Counted from the stretch's first letter, positions 24,520-34,458 are shown. The stretch: 64,000 nt of DNA from CAVTBT01 sp963733065 (GCA_963733065.1 CAVTBT010000005.1:558001-622000); one strand, 5' to 3'. Numbers and translations are program-made. Notes: generated by a model not told the origin, from the sequence alone.

Positions 24520-24920
24520 AACTCGAGCGCCTGCTCGTTCTCCGGGACGACCGAAAGGCGCAGCGTCGCGAGCCTGCGGGCGCGGACGATCTCGGCGATC
24601 GCTTCGAGCGCGTCGCGGCCGTAGCCGCGGCCCTGGCACCGTGCATCGATCATCAGCCGGACGAGGATGAGCCCGCGCACCGCGGCGTCGGCCGGGATGG
24701 GATAGACGGCTTCGCCCTCGATGAGCGGGTAGAGCAGCGCGAAGCCCACGACTTCGTCGTCGGCGTAGACGGCGTACGGCTCGGCGCCGTCGCGCCAGAC
24801 GTAGGCGTCGGCGAGCGACTGCACGTTCGACGCCACGAAGCGCTCCTGGGTCGGGTCGACAGAGAGCTCGATGCACGCGCGGTAGTTGTCCTGATCCACC
24901 GGTCGCAGCGAGATCGTCAC
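24447..24920 (-). CDS. GNAT-family N-acetyltransferase
   Basis: A 157-residue acetyl-CoA-dependent acyltransferase. The fold is complete: ISLRPVDQDNYRACIEL at the start, VVGFALLYPL, ILVRLMIDARCQGRGYGRDALEAI (motif A, Q/RxxGxG/A) and LRLSVVPENEQALEFYRRNGF (motif B), then a final strand. The region resembles spermidine/diamine acetyltransferases (RLMIDxxxQGRGYG), but the substrate is unproven. GTG 24920 was chosen; the longer frame upstream would be translated from the hairpin repeat at 24953-25016. Confidence 0.8.
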   Translation of the reverse strand: MTISLRPVDQDNYRACIELSVDPTQERFVASNVQSLADAYVWRDGAEPYAVYADDEVVGFALLYPLIEGEAVYPIPADAAVRGLILVRLMIDARCQGRGYGRDALEAIAEIVRARRLATLRLSVVPENEQALEFYRRNGFAETGEVDGGEIVMARRL

Positions 24921-24952
24921 GGACGTAGTGTCGCTGCCGAGGTGAGGTGGCT

Positions 24953-25016
24953 GCGGCCGCGAAGCGGCCGCCTTCAGGGATTTGCGCGCCCGGAATCCGC
25001 GCGAGCGGATTCCGGG
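24953..25016 (-). repeat. REP-like hairpin repeat, copy 3 (inverted)
   Basis: On the minus strand it matches the core of the two copies at 1931-2166: a stem CCCGGAATCCG/CGGATTCCGGG with 6-base loop (24989-25016), the spacer containing ATCCCTGAAGGCG, then GCGGCCGC-TTC-GCGGCCGC (24953-24971), a perfect 8-bp stem. It lies after the cupin gene, at the end of the long block A operon, where it could act as terminator or mRNA 3'-stabiliser. Confidence 0.75.
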
Positions 25017-25082
25017 CATGCGACGGCTAATCGAAGCGCTCGTGCCGGCGGAGCGGTCAGTCCGGCGCGGCGGCGCGCACGG

Positions 25083-25691
25083 TCAGTCCTCCTCACAGGC
25101 GACGTTGACGTAGCCGGAGCGGAAGGGGCGCGCCTCGCCCGACTCCGCGTCGAATGCGTGCCGCCAGACACAGCCGGTGTCGTTCGTCAGCAGATGGATC
25201 GACACGGACGTCTCGGCGGACGTCGTCCGGACGCGGTGGATGTCGTCCTGGGGCGGGATGAGCGCGTAGAAATCGCCGGGCACGAGGTTCCGCTGCTCCA
25301 CGAGCTCGAGCCCGTCGTCCCGCTGGGTGTAGATCTCCTCCTCCTGCGTGCCGCGGTACAGGCCGACGAGGCCCCAGGCGAGGTGGTCGTGCACCGGCGT
25401 CTCCGAGCCCGCCGGCACGACGAGCGAGAAGAGCGACAGCGAGCCGTCGCCGGCGCGGTAGAGGAGCCACTGGCCGATCCCGCCGCCCATGCCGCTCTCG
25501 GGCACGGCCGCCGCGTACTCGGCCGGGAGCCAGCCCTGATCGGCGAGCAGGTCGGCGAAGCCCGGTCGGATCGAGGCGATCGCATCCTCTGGCGACGCGG
25601 CAGCGTCGATCGCGGCGCGCGCGCTCGCGACGAACGTCCTGACCCGCTGCGTGTCGAGGAGGAAGTCGTCTCGGGGCACGGCGTCAGTCAA
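25083..25691 (-). CDS. Cysteine-dioxygenase-like cupin
   Basis: A 202-residue single-domain cupin. Metal-binding motif TPVHDHLAWGLVGLYRGTQEEE near residue 98 (HxHxxxW..G..E, with the first two His and the Glu) and a late His (SIHLLTND) match the cysteine dioxygenase type I / metal-dependent double-stranded beta-helix family (COG5553-like). The Arg and Tyr of true Cys dioxygenases are not clearly placed, so thiol oxygenation is only one option. The start overlaps the PuuE-like gene by four bases; it is the last gene of the block A minus-strand operon, before the hairpin repeat. Confidence 0.75.
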   Translation of the reverse strand: MTDAVPRDDFLLDTQRVRTFVASARAAIDAAASPEDAIASIRPGFADLLADQGWLPAEYAAAVPESGMGGGIGQWLLYRAGDGSLSLFSLVVPAGSETPVHDHLAWGLVGLYRGTQEEEIYTQRDDGLELVEQRNLVPGDFYALIPPQDDIHRVRTTSAETSVSIHLLTNDTGCVWRHAFDAESGEARPFRSGYVNVACEED

Positions 25692-26560
25692 GCGGGCGCA
25701 TGGCGGTCGTGCCAGTGACGCGCGATGTCAGCGCGCGTCGTCACCCAGACGTCGTCGCGGCTCGTGACGTGCCGGAGGAAGCGGTCGAGCGCCGGCGCGC
25801 GGCCGGGGCGGCCGACGATCCGGCAGTGGAGGCCGACGTTCATGAGCCGCCCGCCCTCCTCGCGCAGCTGGTCGAACGTGTCGACGAGGTAGGTCGTGAA
25901 GTCGTCGGCGGTCACGAAGCCGTTCGGGATCAAGAACTTGAAGTCGTTGGCGTCGAGCGTGTACGGGATCACGAGGTGCCGGCGGCCCTCGACCTCGACC
26001 CAGTAGGGGAGCTCGTCCGCGTAGGAGTCGGAGTCGTAGAGGAAGCCGCCCTCCTCGACGACGAGCCGGCGCGTGCGCTCCGACGTCCGGCCGGTGTACC
26101 AGCCGACCGGGCGCGTCCCGCAGGCGCGCTCGATCGCCTCGATCGCGAGCCGCAGGTGCTTGCGCTCCTCGTCCTCGGGCATGTCGGCGTAGTCGATCCA
26201 GCGCCAGCCGTGGCTCGCGACCTCCCAGCCGGCGCCGACCATCGCTCGCGCGGCCTCCGGATTTCGCACGAGCGCCTGCCCGACCGCGTAGACCGTCAGC
26301 GGGAGACCGTGCCGCATGAAGATGCGGTGCACGCGCCAGAAGCCGGCGCGGCTGCCGAACTCGAACATCGACTCCACGTTGAGGTTCCTCTGCCCCACCG
26401 TCGCGGGCGCTCCGACGACCTCGTGCAGGTAGGCCTCCGCCGCGGGGTCGCCCTCGAGCGGCGTGTTCTCCCCGCCCTCCTCGTAGTTGAGGACGAACGA
26501 GAGCGCGAGCCGGGCGCCTCCCGGCCACTGCGGGTCCGGCGGGTCGGCGCCGTAGCCCAC
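25688..26560 (-). CDS. puuE: PuuE-type allantoinase (polysaccharide-deacetylase fold)
   Basis: Cofactor-independent allantoinase that opens allantoin to allantoate. The protein follows PuuE closely: VGYGADPPDPQWPGGARL at the start, FVLNYEEGGENTPLEGDPAAE, FEFGSRAGFWRVHR, GWEVASHGWRW, GWYTGRTSERTRRLVVEEGGF and GLHCRIVGRPGRAPAL near the end. The active-site Asp, two His of the deacetylase fold and the GRTS loop are visible. The conserved RDLVGYG block of the family begins a few codons upstream of GTG 26560. AGGAGG sits 6 bases before an in-frame ATC at 26581, so the true start may be a non-standard codon. An allantoinase among CoA-linked genes is unusual; a related ring amide may be the substrate. 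Confidence 0.83.
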   Translation of the reverse strand: MGYGADPPDPQWPGGARLALSFVLNYEEGGENTPLEGDPAAEAYLHEVVGAPATVGQRNLNVESMFEFGSRAGFWRVHRIFMRHGLPLTVYAVGQALVRNPEAARAMVGAGWEVASHGWRWIDYADMPEDEERKHLRLAIEAIERACGTRPVGWYTGRTSERTRRLVVEEGGFLYDSDSYADELPYWVEVEGRRHLVIPYTLDANDFKFLIPNGFVTADDFTTYLVDTFDQLREEGGRLMNVGLHCRIVGRPGRAPALDRFLRHVTSRDDVWVTTRADIARHWHDRHAPA

Positions 26561-26564
26561 GAGG

Positions 26565-27693
26565 TCACGCGTCTGCGAGATCGCCGACCTCCTCGTCGTG
26601 CTCGCCGCGGAAGGGCGCGCGGCCGACCGGCGGCTCGGCGTCGGAGAGCCGGAGCGGCGATGCCACCTGGCGCACCGTGCCGAGCGTCGGGTGCTCGTAC
26701 TCCACGAGCCGCGCCTCCGCCACCGCGTCGAGCACGTCGTGCACCGGCGCGCAGGGCACGCCGGCAGCGCGGAGCACCTCGAGCCATTCGGCCGACGAGC
26801 GGGCGCGGAAGGCCTCGTCGAGGATCGGCGCCAGCTCGTCGCGGTTCCGGTCGCGCGCGCCGAAGTCGGCGAAGCGCGGGTCGGTCGCGAGCTCCGGCTG
26901 CCCGATGGCCTCGCAGACCCGCACCCAGAACTTCTCCTTCGGCGCGGCCACGACGATCCAGCCGTCGGCGGTCTCGAAGTTCTGGAAGGGCACGAGCGAC
27001 GGGTGCGCCGACCTCGACCGCCGCGGTGGGACGTAGCCGCGGGAGGCGGCCCACGTGCCGACGTACATCAGCTCGTGCAGCGCCGTGTCGAGCAGCGACA
27101 CGTCGCAGTCGCAGCCCGTGCCGTCGCGGCGCGCGCGCCAGAGCCCGGCCATGATGGCCAGCGCGGCCACGTACCCACCGGACAGGTCGACGAGCGACAG
27201 CCCGCTCTTCGTCGGCGGGCCGTCGGGCTCCCCGGTGAGCTGCATCCACCCGGCGAGCCCTTGCATCATGTAGTCGTAGCCGCCCTCCGCCGCGCGCGGG
27301 CCCGTCATCCCGAAGCCCGACAGCGAGCAGCACACGATGCGCGGGTTCAGGTGCTTGAGGTCGTCGTAGAGCAGGCGGAGCTTCGCGCGGCTGGTCGCCG
27401 CGGAGGTTCGAGAAGACGACGTCGGTGACGCGGACGAGCGCCTCGAAGCGCTCGCGGCCGGCCTCGTCGCGCAGGTCGAGCGAGACGCTCTTCTTGTTGC
27501 GGTTGAACGTCTCGAAGAAGAGCGAGTCCTCGCCTTCCTGGAAGGGCGGCACGTAGCGGCCGACGTCGCCGGCGGAGGCCGGGTCCTCGATCTTGATCAC
27601 CTCCGCGCCGAGATCGGCGAGCTGCAGCGTCGCCCACGGGCCGGCGCCGAACTGCTCGACGGCGAGGATGCGGATGTCAGCGAGCGGCAGCAA
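26565..27693 (-). CDS. CaiB/BaiF family CoA-transferase (one apparent frameshift)
   Basis: Type III CoA-transferase, about 375 residues after correction. The N-terminal part ILAVEQFGAGPWATLQLADLGAEVIKIEDP carries the catalytic-region signature, with SLFFETFNRNKKSVSLDLR near residue 60 (nucleotide loop). The second part starts CCSLSGFGMTGPRAAEGGYD and ends with the fold's C-terminal VRQVASPLRLSD. The frames join at FSNLRGDQP/AKLRLLYDDLK, one extra base near 27385-27391. TTG 27693 is preceded by GGAGG with 6-base spacing and overlaps the luciferase-like gene by 17 bases. Donor and acceptor acids are unknown; mesaconate or citramalate would fit the divergent operon. Confidence 0.82.
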
Positions 27694-28563
27694 GCGCCAC
27701 CTCCGCGAGCCGCTCCACGTCCTCGGGTGCGGCGACGTTGAAGACGATGTGCCTCGCGCCGGCCTCGACGTACTCACGCACGCGCGCTGCGCACTCGTCA
27801 GGCGTTCCGGCGACGCAGTAGCGATCGACGACGTGCTCCGAGAAGTCGCCGGCGTAGCGCCGCCGCAGGTGCTCGTAGAGCGTCCGCTTCTCGCCGACAT
27901 GGGCCGGGAGCGTCACGGCCGGCACGACGTGCTCGGGCAGCTGCTCGAGCCCGCGTCGGAACCGCTCGACCGAGACCCAGATCGGGATCCAGCCGTCGCC
28001 GAGCGTCGCGGCGCGCCGGATCGCCGCGTCCGACCGCCCGCCGACCCACAGCGGCGGGCCGCCCGGCTGCGCCGGCCCCGGCTCGATCGCGATGCCGTCG
28101 AACGAGAAGAAGCGCCCGTGGAACGAGGCAGCGCCCCCGCCGAAGAGCTCACGGAGTGCACGCATCGCCTCGCTCGTGCGCGCACCGCGCTCGCGGCGGT
28201 CGATGCCGACCGCCTCGAAGTCCTTGTCGCTCTCCCCGCCGACCCCGACGCCGAGGATGACGCGCCCGCCCGAGACGTAGTCGAGCGAGGCGAACTCCTT
28301 GGCGACGAGGCTCGGGTGGCGGAGCGGGAGCAGGAGGATGGCGGCCCCGAGCGTGATCCGCTCGGTCACGGCCGCGAACGTCGAGAGCGCGACGACGATG
28401 TCGAGCAGGGGTTGCGGAACGAGACGTGGTCGCCCGCCCAGATCGAGTCGTAGCCGAGCTGCCTCGGCGCGCTGCGCGACGCTCGCGGTAGAAGCCGCGG
28501 GTCGGGCACGCTGCCGCCGACCTGCTGGCCGCTGCCCTGGATCCCGTAAGGCGAACGGCTCAC
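27677..28563 (-). CDS. LLM-class F420-dependent oxidoreductase (several apparent indels)
   Basis: A luciferase-like enzyme of about 295 residues. The C-terminal two thirds are clean: VTERITLGAAILLLPLRHPSLVAKEFASLDYVSGGRVILGVGVGG, then PPLWVGGRSDAAIRRAATLGDGWIP and YCVAGTPDECAARV. The start GTG 28563 (YGIQGSGQQVGGSVPDPR) overlaps the GntR stop. Between them LGYDSIWAGDHVSFRNP stands in one frame and LLDIVVALSTFAAV in another, a shift at 28408-28411 in a run of C. The stretch before LGYDS (28455-28490) also reads best with extra bases removed. F420 is assumed from family and phylum. Confidence 0.72.
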
Positions 28564-29274
28564 GCGCCGACGCGCGCGCGGCGCACCGTCCGCCAGGCCT
28601 TCTCGTAGAAGGGGCGGAGGTACTCGAGGTGCTCGTACATCTCGCCGCCCGCCGCGTCCTCGTCGCCCGCCTCGATCGCAGCCGCGATCGACCGGTGATG
28701 CTCGTTGATCGCGCGGTGCAACTCGCGCCCGAGCTTCGAGCGCGAGAGGTGCGTCTGCAGCACCCCGAAGATCGGCTGGGCCGCGACCGCGAGCATCGTG
28801 TTGCCGCAGGCCTCGATCACGACCGTGTGGAAGTCGCGGTTGTAGACGAACTGCTCCTGCGTGCCGAGCCGGAGCGGGTCGCCGGGGATCGACTCGCGCA
28901 GGCGCTCGACGTCCTCCTCGCCGCGGCGCTGCGCCGCGAGCCGCGCCGCCGGCACCTCGAGCAGCTCGCGGGCCTCGAGCAGCTCCTCGAGCGTCACGTG
29001 CTCGGCGTGCGCGAGCCGGCCCAGGCCCGACTGCAGCGACTCCGAGAGGTGATCGGCGCTCGGCACGGTGACGAAGCTGCCGCCGCCGGCGCCCTTCGCC
29101 GTCCGGATCAGGTTCTCGGCGCCGAGCAGACGCAGCGCCTCGCGCACGGTCGCCCGGCTGACGCCCGAGCTCCTCGGCGAGGACGATCTCGTTCGAAAGG
29201 CGCGTGCCCGGCGGCCGCGCTCCGTCGAGGATCTCCGAGCGCAGGTGCTCCGCGACGACCTCGTACGCCTTCAG
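28560..29274 (-). CDS. GntR-family regulator, FCD subtype (one apparent frameshift)
   Basis: A transcription factor of about 237 residues. The winged helix starts YEVVAEHLRSEILDGARPPGTRLSNEIVLAEELG and continues one frame over as MREALRLLGAENLIRTAKGAGGGSFV; the extra base lies in the GGG at 29164-29166. The FCD ligand domain has the expected acidic/His residues (LEELLEARELLEVPAARLA, FHTVVIEACGN, HHRSIAAAIEAGDEDAA). No ATG or GTG precedes the domain; CTG 29274 overlaps the HyuB stop as CTGA, so a CTG start is proposed. Lying inside block A, it is the best candidate to bind the GTCWGAC sites, since FCD regulators recognise GTC-N-GAC palindromes. Confidence 0.78.
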
Positions 29275-31198
29275 ACCGGCTTCCTCACTCGAACCCGAAC
29301 TCGCGGTTCCCGGCGACCGACACCGGCGACGACGACGGCGCCAGCGCCGCGCGCGGAGAAGTACTCCTGCAGCGAGCTGCCGTTCTGCGCGGCGCGGAGC
29401 TCTGCCCGCTGCGCCTCGGTCGCGGCCGCGTCGATCTCGAGCGTCCGCTCGTCGGCGAAGACGACGCCGTAGGCATCGCGCGCGAGCTCGATCGTCGTGA
29501 AGTCGTCGAGCACGTCCTCGCGCACGGCGTCCGGGTCGCGCTCGAGCGGGTCGCCGTAGCCGGCGGCGTTCGGCTCGCGGAACTCGATGAACTCGCCGGC
29601 GGCGAACGGGATGCCGGTGACCTTCGCCGGCAGCAGCTCCTCCCGCGGCGTGTCCGGGTTCTTGCGGCACGAGGCCACGAGCGCCGTCCCAGCCGCCGAA
29701 GACGCCTCGCGGCGGGTCGGTCTGCCGGTCGCCCTCGCACGAGTACGTGCCGTCGACGAGGAAGCGGTTGCGCCGGATGATCCCGACGCCGCCGCGCCAC
29801 TTGCCGGGCGCCGCCGGCTCGGGTCGCAGCTCGTACTGGTCGCAGCGCATCGGGAACCGCATGTCGAGCTCCTCGATCGGGTTGTTGCGCGTGTTCGCCA
29901 TCAGGTTGTCGACGGAGTCCATCGCGTCCTTGCCGCTGCGACCGCCGTACGAGCCCTCGTTGACCTCGAGGTAGAGCCAGTACTCGCCCGCGCCCTCGTC
30001 GAAGCCCGCGTACGCGCAGAAGTGGATCCCGGCCGAGTTGCCGCCGGTCACCTTGTCCGGCAGCGCGTCGGCGAGCGCGAGGTTGACGTTGTCGACGACC
30101 CGCTGCGTCTGGCAGAAGCGCGAGAAGCAGGCGCGCGGGAAGTTCGGGTTGAAGATCGTGCCCTTCGGCGCGATCACCTTCACCGGGCCGGAAGACGCCG
30201 TCGTTCTGCGGCACGTGCTCGGGGAAGGTCACCTCGTCGAGCAGGATCGTGCGGACGGCGTAGTAGCAGGCGACGAGCAGCGAGCCCTCGAACGGCACGT
30301 TGTAGCCCGTCGGCACCTCGGGGTTCGAGCCGGTGAGGTCGATCGTGATCTCGTCGCCCTCGACGATCACGCGCGTCTCGACGCGCAGGCGCACGTCCCG
30401 GTTGCGCGCGTCGTCGTCGAGCCAGCCGACGATCGGCCCGTACGTGCCGTCGGGGATCTTCTCGATCTCGCTGCGCAGCATCCGCTCCGAGTAGTCCATC
30501 CAGTCGTACGCGGCGCTCATGACGACCTCGACGCCGTAGCGGTCGACGAGCCGCAGGAAGCGCTCGCGTCCGAGCTGGCACGCGGCGAGCATCGCGTTCA
30601 TGTCGCCGCGGTTCATCGTCTCGGTGCGGACGTTGTCGAAGATCATCCGGTCGAGGTCCTCGTTCAGCTCGCCGCGGCGGTACCAGCGCAGCGCGTCGTA
30701 GAGCTTCGCCTCGGCGTACACGTCGAACGCGTCGGCGTTGATGCCGGGGAACGAGCCGCCGACGTCGAGCACGTGGGCGGTGACGGCCGCGAAGCCGAGC
30801 AGCTCGCCCTCGTGGAAGATCGGCACCGCCACGGCGACGTCCGGCGAGTGCGAGGCGCCGAGGTACGGGTGGTTGTGGACGATGACGTCGCCCTCCTCGA
30901 GCTCGCCCTCGAGCCGGTGCAGGAAGCCGCGGATGTACCAGGGCAGCGAGCCGATGTGCATCGGCGTCGAGTCGGACTCGCACAGCTCGCGGCCCTGCGC
31001 GTCGAAGATGCCGGCGCCGAGGTCCTCGGACTCGCGGATGATCGACGAGTAGCTCATGCGGAAGAGGACGCCCGCCATCTCCTTCGCGATGGCGTGGAAG
31101 GCGCCGCCGAGCACGCGGAGCGTGATCGGATCGACCTCGACGCGCGTGCGGGTCGGGGGGCCGGGCCGGCGGCCGACCTCGTAGTCGATGACGCTCAT
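29271..31198 (-). CDS. hyuB: Hydantoinase B / N-methylhydantoinase subunit beta (two apparent frameshifts)
   Basis: Partner of HyuA in ATP-dependent hydrolysis of a cyclic amide or, in other members, carboxylation of ketones. Corrected length is about 641 residues. The first frame (ATG 31198) covers VDPITLRVLGGAFHAIAKEMAGVLFRMSYSSIIRESEDLGAG, HNHPYLGASHSPDVAV and GGSFPGINADAFDVYAEAKL. It passes at a CCC run near 30185 to KVIAPKGTIFNPNFP, NSAGIHFCAYAGFDEGAGEYWLY, and near 29680-29690 to VASCRKNPDTPREELLPAKVTG. All are consecutive HyuB blocks, and both joins need one base removed. It is coupled to HyuA (ATGA overlap). Confidence 0.85.
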
Positions 31199-33312
31199 GC
31201 CCGCATCGCCTCCTCCTCGTAGGCCTCCCGCGCGGCCGTGTCGCCGGTCGCGATGACGATGTTCCCGAACCCGTCGACGTGCGCGGAGACACCGGGCGGG
31301 ATCACCGTCGTCGAGTCGTACTGGTGGACGATCGCCGGGCCCTCGAGCCGGTTGCCGGCCTTGAGCGCCGCGCGGTCGTAGAAGCGGGTCGTCACCTGCG
31401 CCAGCTCGCCGCGGACGCGGAACCACGCGTCGCGCTCGTAGCGGAGGGCCTCGTCCGGCGACTCCGTGCCCTGCTCGGTCGACGGCGTCTCGAGCGGCGG
31501 CATCAGGCCGATGCCGCGGACGCGGACGTTCGGGATCTCGATGTCCGACGTCTCGAACCGCCGCGAGTACTCCCGCTCGTGGATGTCGTGGAAGCTCGCG
31601 CGGAGGCGCTCGACCCACGCCTCGTCGATCGCGCCGGAGTCGACGTCGACGCGCAGCTCGTAGCCCTGGCCGAGGTAGCGGCAGTCGGCGACTCGCTGGA
31701 CGAGCATGCTGTCCGGCGGGACGCCGTCCTGCTCGAGCTGGGCGCGGGCACGCTGCTCGAGCTCGTGGAACTGCTGCTCGAGCGCGGCCGGATCGAGTTG
31801 CGACAGCCGCTGGTAGGCCGTCGAGACGTACTCGTAGACCATGTCCGTCGCGAGCAGGCCCATCGCCGAGGTGATGCCGGGGTGGGGCGGGACGAGCACC
31901 CACGGCGTCCCCACCTCGAGCGCGATCTGCGCGGCGAACAGCGGCCCCGCGCCGCCCTCGGCCACGAGCGCGAAGTCGCGCGGGTCGTAGCCCTTGCGGA
32001 CGGAGTTCTCCTCGATCGACTGCACCATCGAGTGCGTCAGGATCTGCACGGCGCCCATCGACGCCTCCTCGACGGACATGTCGAGCTGCTTGGCGGGCCC
32101 GTCCGCGAACGCCGCGCGCGCGAGGTCGACCCGCAGCTCCATCTGGCCGCCCAGGAAGGCCTCGGGCACGAGCCAGCCCAGGTTGACCATCGCGTCCGTG
32201 GCCGTCGGCTCCGTGCCGCCGCGGCCGTACGCCGCCGGACCGGGGTCCGCGCCCGCGGAGCGCGGGCCGACGCGGAAGATGCCGCCACGGTCGACGTAGG
32301 CGATCGAGCCGCCGCCGGCGCCGATCGTGTCGACGTCGACCATCGGGATCATCGCCTGGTAGGGGCCGACCTTCGTGTCGAGCAGGTGCTTCATGCGCAG
32401 GCGGCCCTCCTGCGCGAGGCCGATGTCCGCCGACGTGCCGCCGACGTCGAGCGTGATCACGTTGTCGTAGCCGGCCTGCTTGCCGGCCCAGATGCCGCCG
32501 ACGACACCTGCGACCGGGCCGGACATGAGCAGGTTCACGGGCCGCGCAACGGCGCCCTCGGGCGTGGCGACGCCGCTGGCCGACGTCATCAGGTGCAGCT
32601 TCGTCCGGACGTCGAGCTCCTCGAGCTGCTCTTCGAGGCGGCGGATGTAGCGCGAGACCTTGGGGCCGACGTAGGCGTTCAGGCACACCGTCGAGAAGCG
32701 CTCGTACTCGCGGTACTGCGGCAGCACCTCCGAGGAGACGGACAGGAACGCCTCGGGGTACTCCTCGCGGACGATCTCGGCCACGCGCTGCTCGTGCTCC
32801 GGGTTCAGGAACGAGAACAGGAAGCAGATCGAGATCGACTCGACGCCGGCTTCCTTGAGCTCGCGGACGCGCTCCCGCGCCCGGTCCTCGTCGAGCGGCA
32901 CGAGCACCGAGCCGTCCTTCAACACCCGCTCGGGCACCGTCAGGCGGTAGCGCCGCCGGACGATCGGATACCGCTGCCACGGCAGGTCCTGGTAGTTCGA
33001 GAAGTTGAGCGGCTTCTTGTGCCGAGCGATGTGGAGGATGTCGCGGTAGCCCTCGGTCGTGATCAGGCCGACCGTCGCGCCGCTGTGCTCGATCACGATG
33101 TTCGTCGCGATCGTCGTGCCGTGGAAGACCTGGTCGAGCGCCGACGGCGCCTCGCCCGCCTGCTCGGTCAGCTCGCTGATCCCCTGGATCGTGCCCTGCG
33201 ACGGATCGTCGGGGGTCGTCGGCAGCTTGTGGACGAGGATGGTGCCGGCCGAGTCGTCGACGTAGATGAGGTCGGTGAACGTGCCGCCGACGTCGACCCC
33301 GAGCCGCTTCAC
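31195..33312 (-). CDS. hyuA: Hydantoinase A / N-methylhydantoinase subunit alpha
   Basis: ATP-binding subunit of the HyuAB / 5-oxoprolinase-like / acetone-carboxylase-like superfamily. GTG 33312 gives 705 residues starting VKRLGVDVGGTFTDLIYVDDS, the ASKHA phosphate-1 loop. FHGTTIATNIVIEHSGATVGLITTEGYRDIL, then NLLMSGPVAGVVGG, NVITLDVGGTSADIGL (phosphate-2) and IDTIGAGGGSIAYVD (VDVDTIGAGGGS), are all present. The C-terminal beta domain ends GPAIVHQYDSTTVIPPGVSAHVDGFGN, a superfamily signature. No frameshift. It overlaps the alcohol dehydrogenase stop (GTGA). Whether it acts on hydantoin, N-methylhydantoin or another ring cannot be told from sequence. Confidence 0.9.
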   Translation of the reverse strand: MKRLGVDVGGTFTDLIYVDDSAGTILVHKLPTTPDDPSQGTIQGISELTEQAGEAPSALDQVFHGTTIATNIVIEHSGATVGLITTEGYRDILHIARHKKPLNFSNYQDLPWQRYPIVRRRYRLTVPERVLKDGSVLVPLDEDRARERVRELKEAGVESISICFLFSFLNPEHEQRVAEIVREEYPEAFLSVSSEVLPQYREYERFSTVCLNAYVGPKVSRYIRRLEEQLEELDVRTKLHLMTSASGVATPEGAVARPVNLLMSGPVAGVVGGIWAGKQAGYDNVITLDVGGTSADIGLAQEGRLRMKHLLDTKVGPYQAMIPMVDVDTIGAGGGSIAYVDRGGIFRVGPRSAGADPGPAAYGRGGTEPTATDAMVNLGWLVPEAFLGGQMELRVDLARAAFADGPAKQLDMSVEEASMGAVQILTHSMVQSIEENSVRKGYDPRDFALVAEGGAGPLFAAQIALEVGTPWVLVPPHPGITSAMGLLATDMVYEYVSTAYQRLSQLDPAALEQQFHELEQRARAQLEQDGVPPDSMLVQRVADCRYLGQGYELRVDVDSGAIDEAWVERLRASFHDIHEREYSRRFETSDIEIPNVRVRGIGLMPPLETPSTEQGTESPDEALRYERDAWFRVRGELAQVTTRFYDRAALKAGNRLEGPAIVHQYDSTTVIPPGVSAHVDGFGNIVIATGDTAAREAYEEEAMRA

Positions 33313-34349
33313 GTCGCCGCTCCCGGCTTGAGGACGATCTTGCCGAAGTGCTCGCGGCGCTCCATGGTCTCCATCGCCTCGCGGGCCTGCTCGAGCGGAA
33401 AGACCTTGTAGACGAGCGGCGTGATCACGCCGCGTGCCGCCAGCTCGAGCACCTGCTCGACCTCGGAGCGGTTGTAGACGAACGAGCCGATGATCTGCTT
33501 CTGCGTGCGGAAGAACGGGATGATGTCGAAGGGCACGACCTCGCCCGAGTGGCCGCCGCAGATGACGAGCCGGCCGTCCTTGGCGAGCGAGTCGAGGCCC
33601 ATCTGGAAGAAGTCGCCGCCGACGTGCTCGAAGACGACGTCGACCCCGCGGCCGTCCGTGGCGCGCATGACCTCGGCCGGGACGTCCTGCTCGCGGTAGT
33701 TGACGCCGACGTCGAGGCCGAACTCGTTCGCGCGCGCGAGCTTCTCGTCCGCGCCGGCGCTGCCGATCACGAGCGCGCCGGACAGCTTCGCCAGCTGCAG
33801 CGCGGCCGAGCCGATGCCGCTGCCGACGCAGTTGATGAGCAGCGTCTCGCCGGGCTGGAGCTTCGCGCGCGTGAAGAGCATGTGCCACGCGGTCGCGAAG
33901 GCGATCTGCGTCGCGGCGGCGGCCTCGTCGGAGAGCCCGTCCGGGATGCGGATCAGGTGCCGCTCCGGGCAGGCGAGCTTCTCCGCGTAGCCGCCGGACG
34001 TCGAGAAGCCGATGAAGCCCGGCGTGAGGCAGAGCGACTCGCGTCCCGTGCGGCAGTAGCGGCACTCGCCGCAGGTGTTCAGCAGGTAGGGCATCACGCG
34101 GTCGCCGACCGCCCAGCCGGTGACGCCCTCGCCGACCGCGGCGATGCGTCCGACCACCTCGACGCCGAGGATGAACGGCGGCTGCACGTCGAAGCGCGAG
34201 ACGCCCTCGCGGATGTCGACGTCGAGGTGGTTGAGCGCGCTCGCGCTGACGTCGATCAGCACCTCGCCCGCATCGGGCTGCGGATCGTCGACCTCCTCGA
34301 CCTGCAGCACGTCCAGCCCGCCGAACTCGTGGAAGAGCACCGCCTTCAC
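33309..34349 (-). CDS. Zinc-type medium-chain alcohol dehydrogenase
   Basis: A 346-residue MDR enzyme. It has structural-zinc cysteines (NTCGECRYCRTGRESLC near residue 92) but the catalytic-zinc Cys of classical ADH is replaced (LNHLDVDIREG), so quinone-oxidoreductase or crotonyl-CoA-reductase-like chemistry is possible. The NAD(P) fold is at LLINCVGSGIGSAALQLAKLSG near residue 170. First gene of the block A minus-strand operon: the promoter region 34350-34503 holds two GTCWGAC operators and separates it from the divergent MaoC operon. Its stop overlaps HyuA. Confidence 0.82.
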   Translation of the reverse strand: MKAVLFHEFGGLDVLQVEEVDDPQPDAGEVLIDVSASALNHLDVDIREGVSRFDVQPPFILGVEVVGRIAAVGEGVTGWAVGDRVMPYLLNTCGECRYCRTGRESLCLTPGFIGFSTSGGYAEKLACPERHLIRIPDGLSDEAAAATQIAFATAWHMLFTRAKLQPGETLLINCVGSGIGSAALQLAKLSGALVIGSAGADEKLARANEFGLDVGVNYREQDVPAEVMRATDGRGVDVVFEHVGGDFFQMGLDSLAKDGRLVICGGHSGEVVPFDIIPFFRTQKQIIGSFVYNRSEVEQVLELAARGVITPLVYKVFPLEQAREAMETMERREHFGKIVLKPGAAT

Positions 34350-34386
34350 CGCACGACCTCCGCTGTCGCCGTATCGAGTCAGGGGC

Positions 34387-34405
34387 CTTTATGTCTGACT
34401 TCCGG
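34387..34405 (+). promoter_or_regulatory. GTCWGAC operator (site 3)
   Basis: CTTTATGTCTGACTTCCGG in the divergent gap 34350-34503. Site 4 is its inverted partner 53 bases away, so the pair is symmetric about the gap's midpoint and could support looping. Confidence 0.65.
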
Positions 34406-34458
34406 CCGGGAGTCAAGCCCGTCCCGATTCGGGTCTCCCGGCGGTGTTTGACCGCCGC

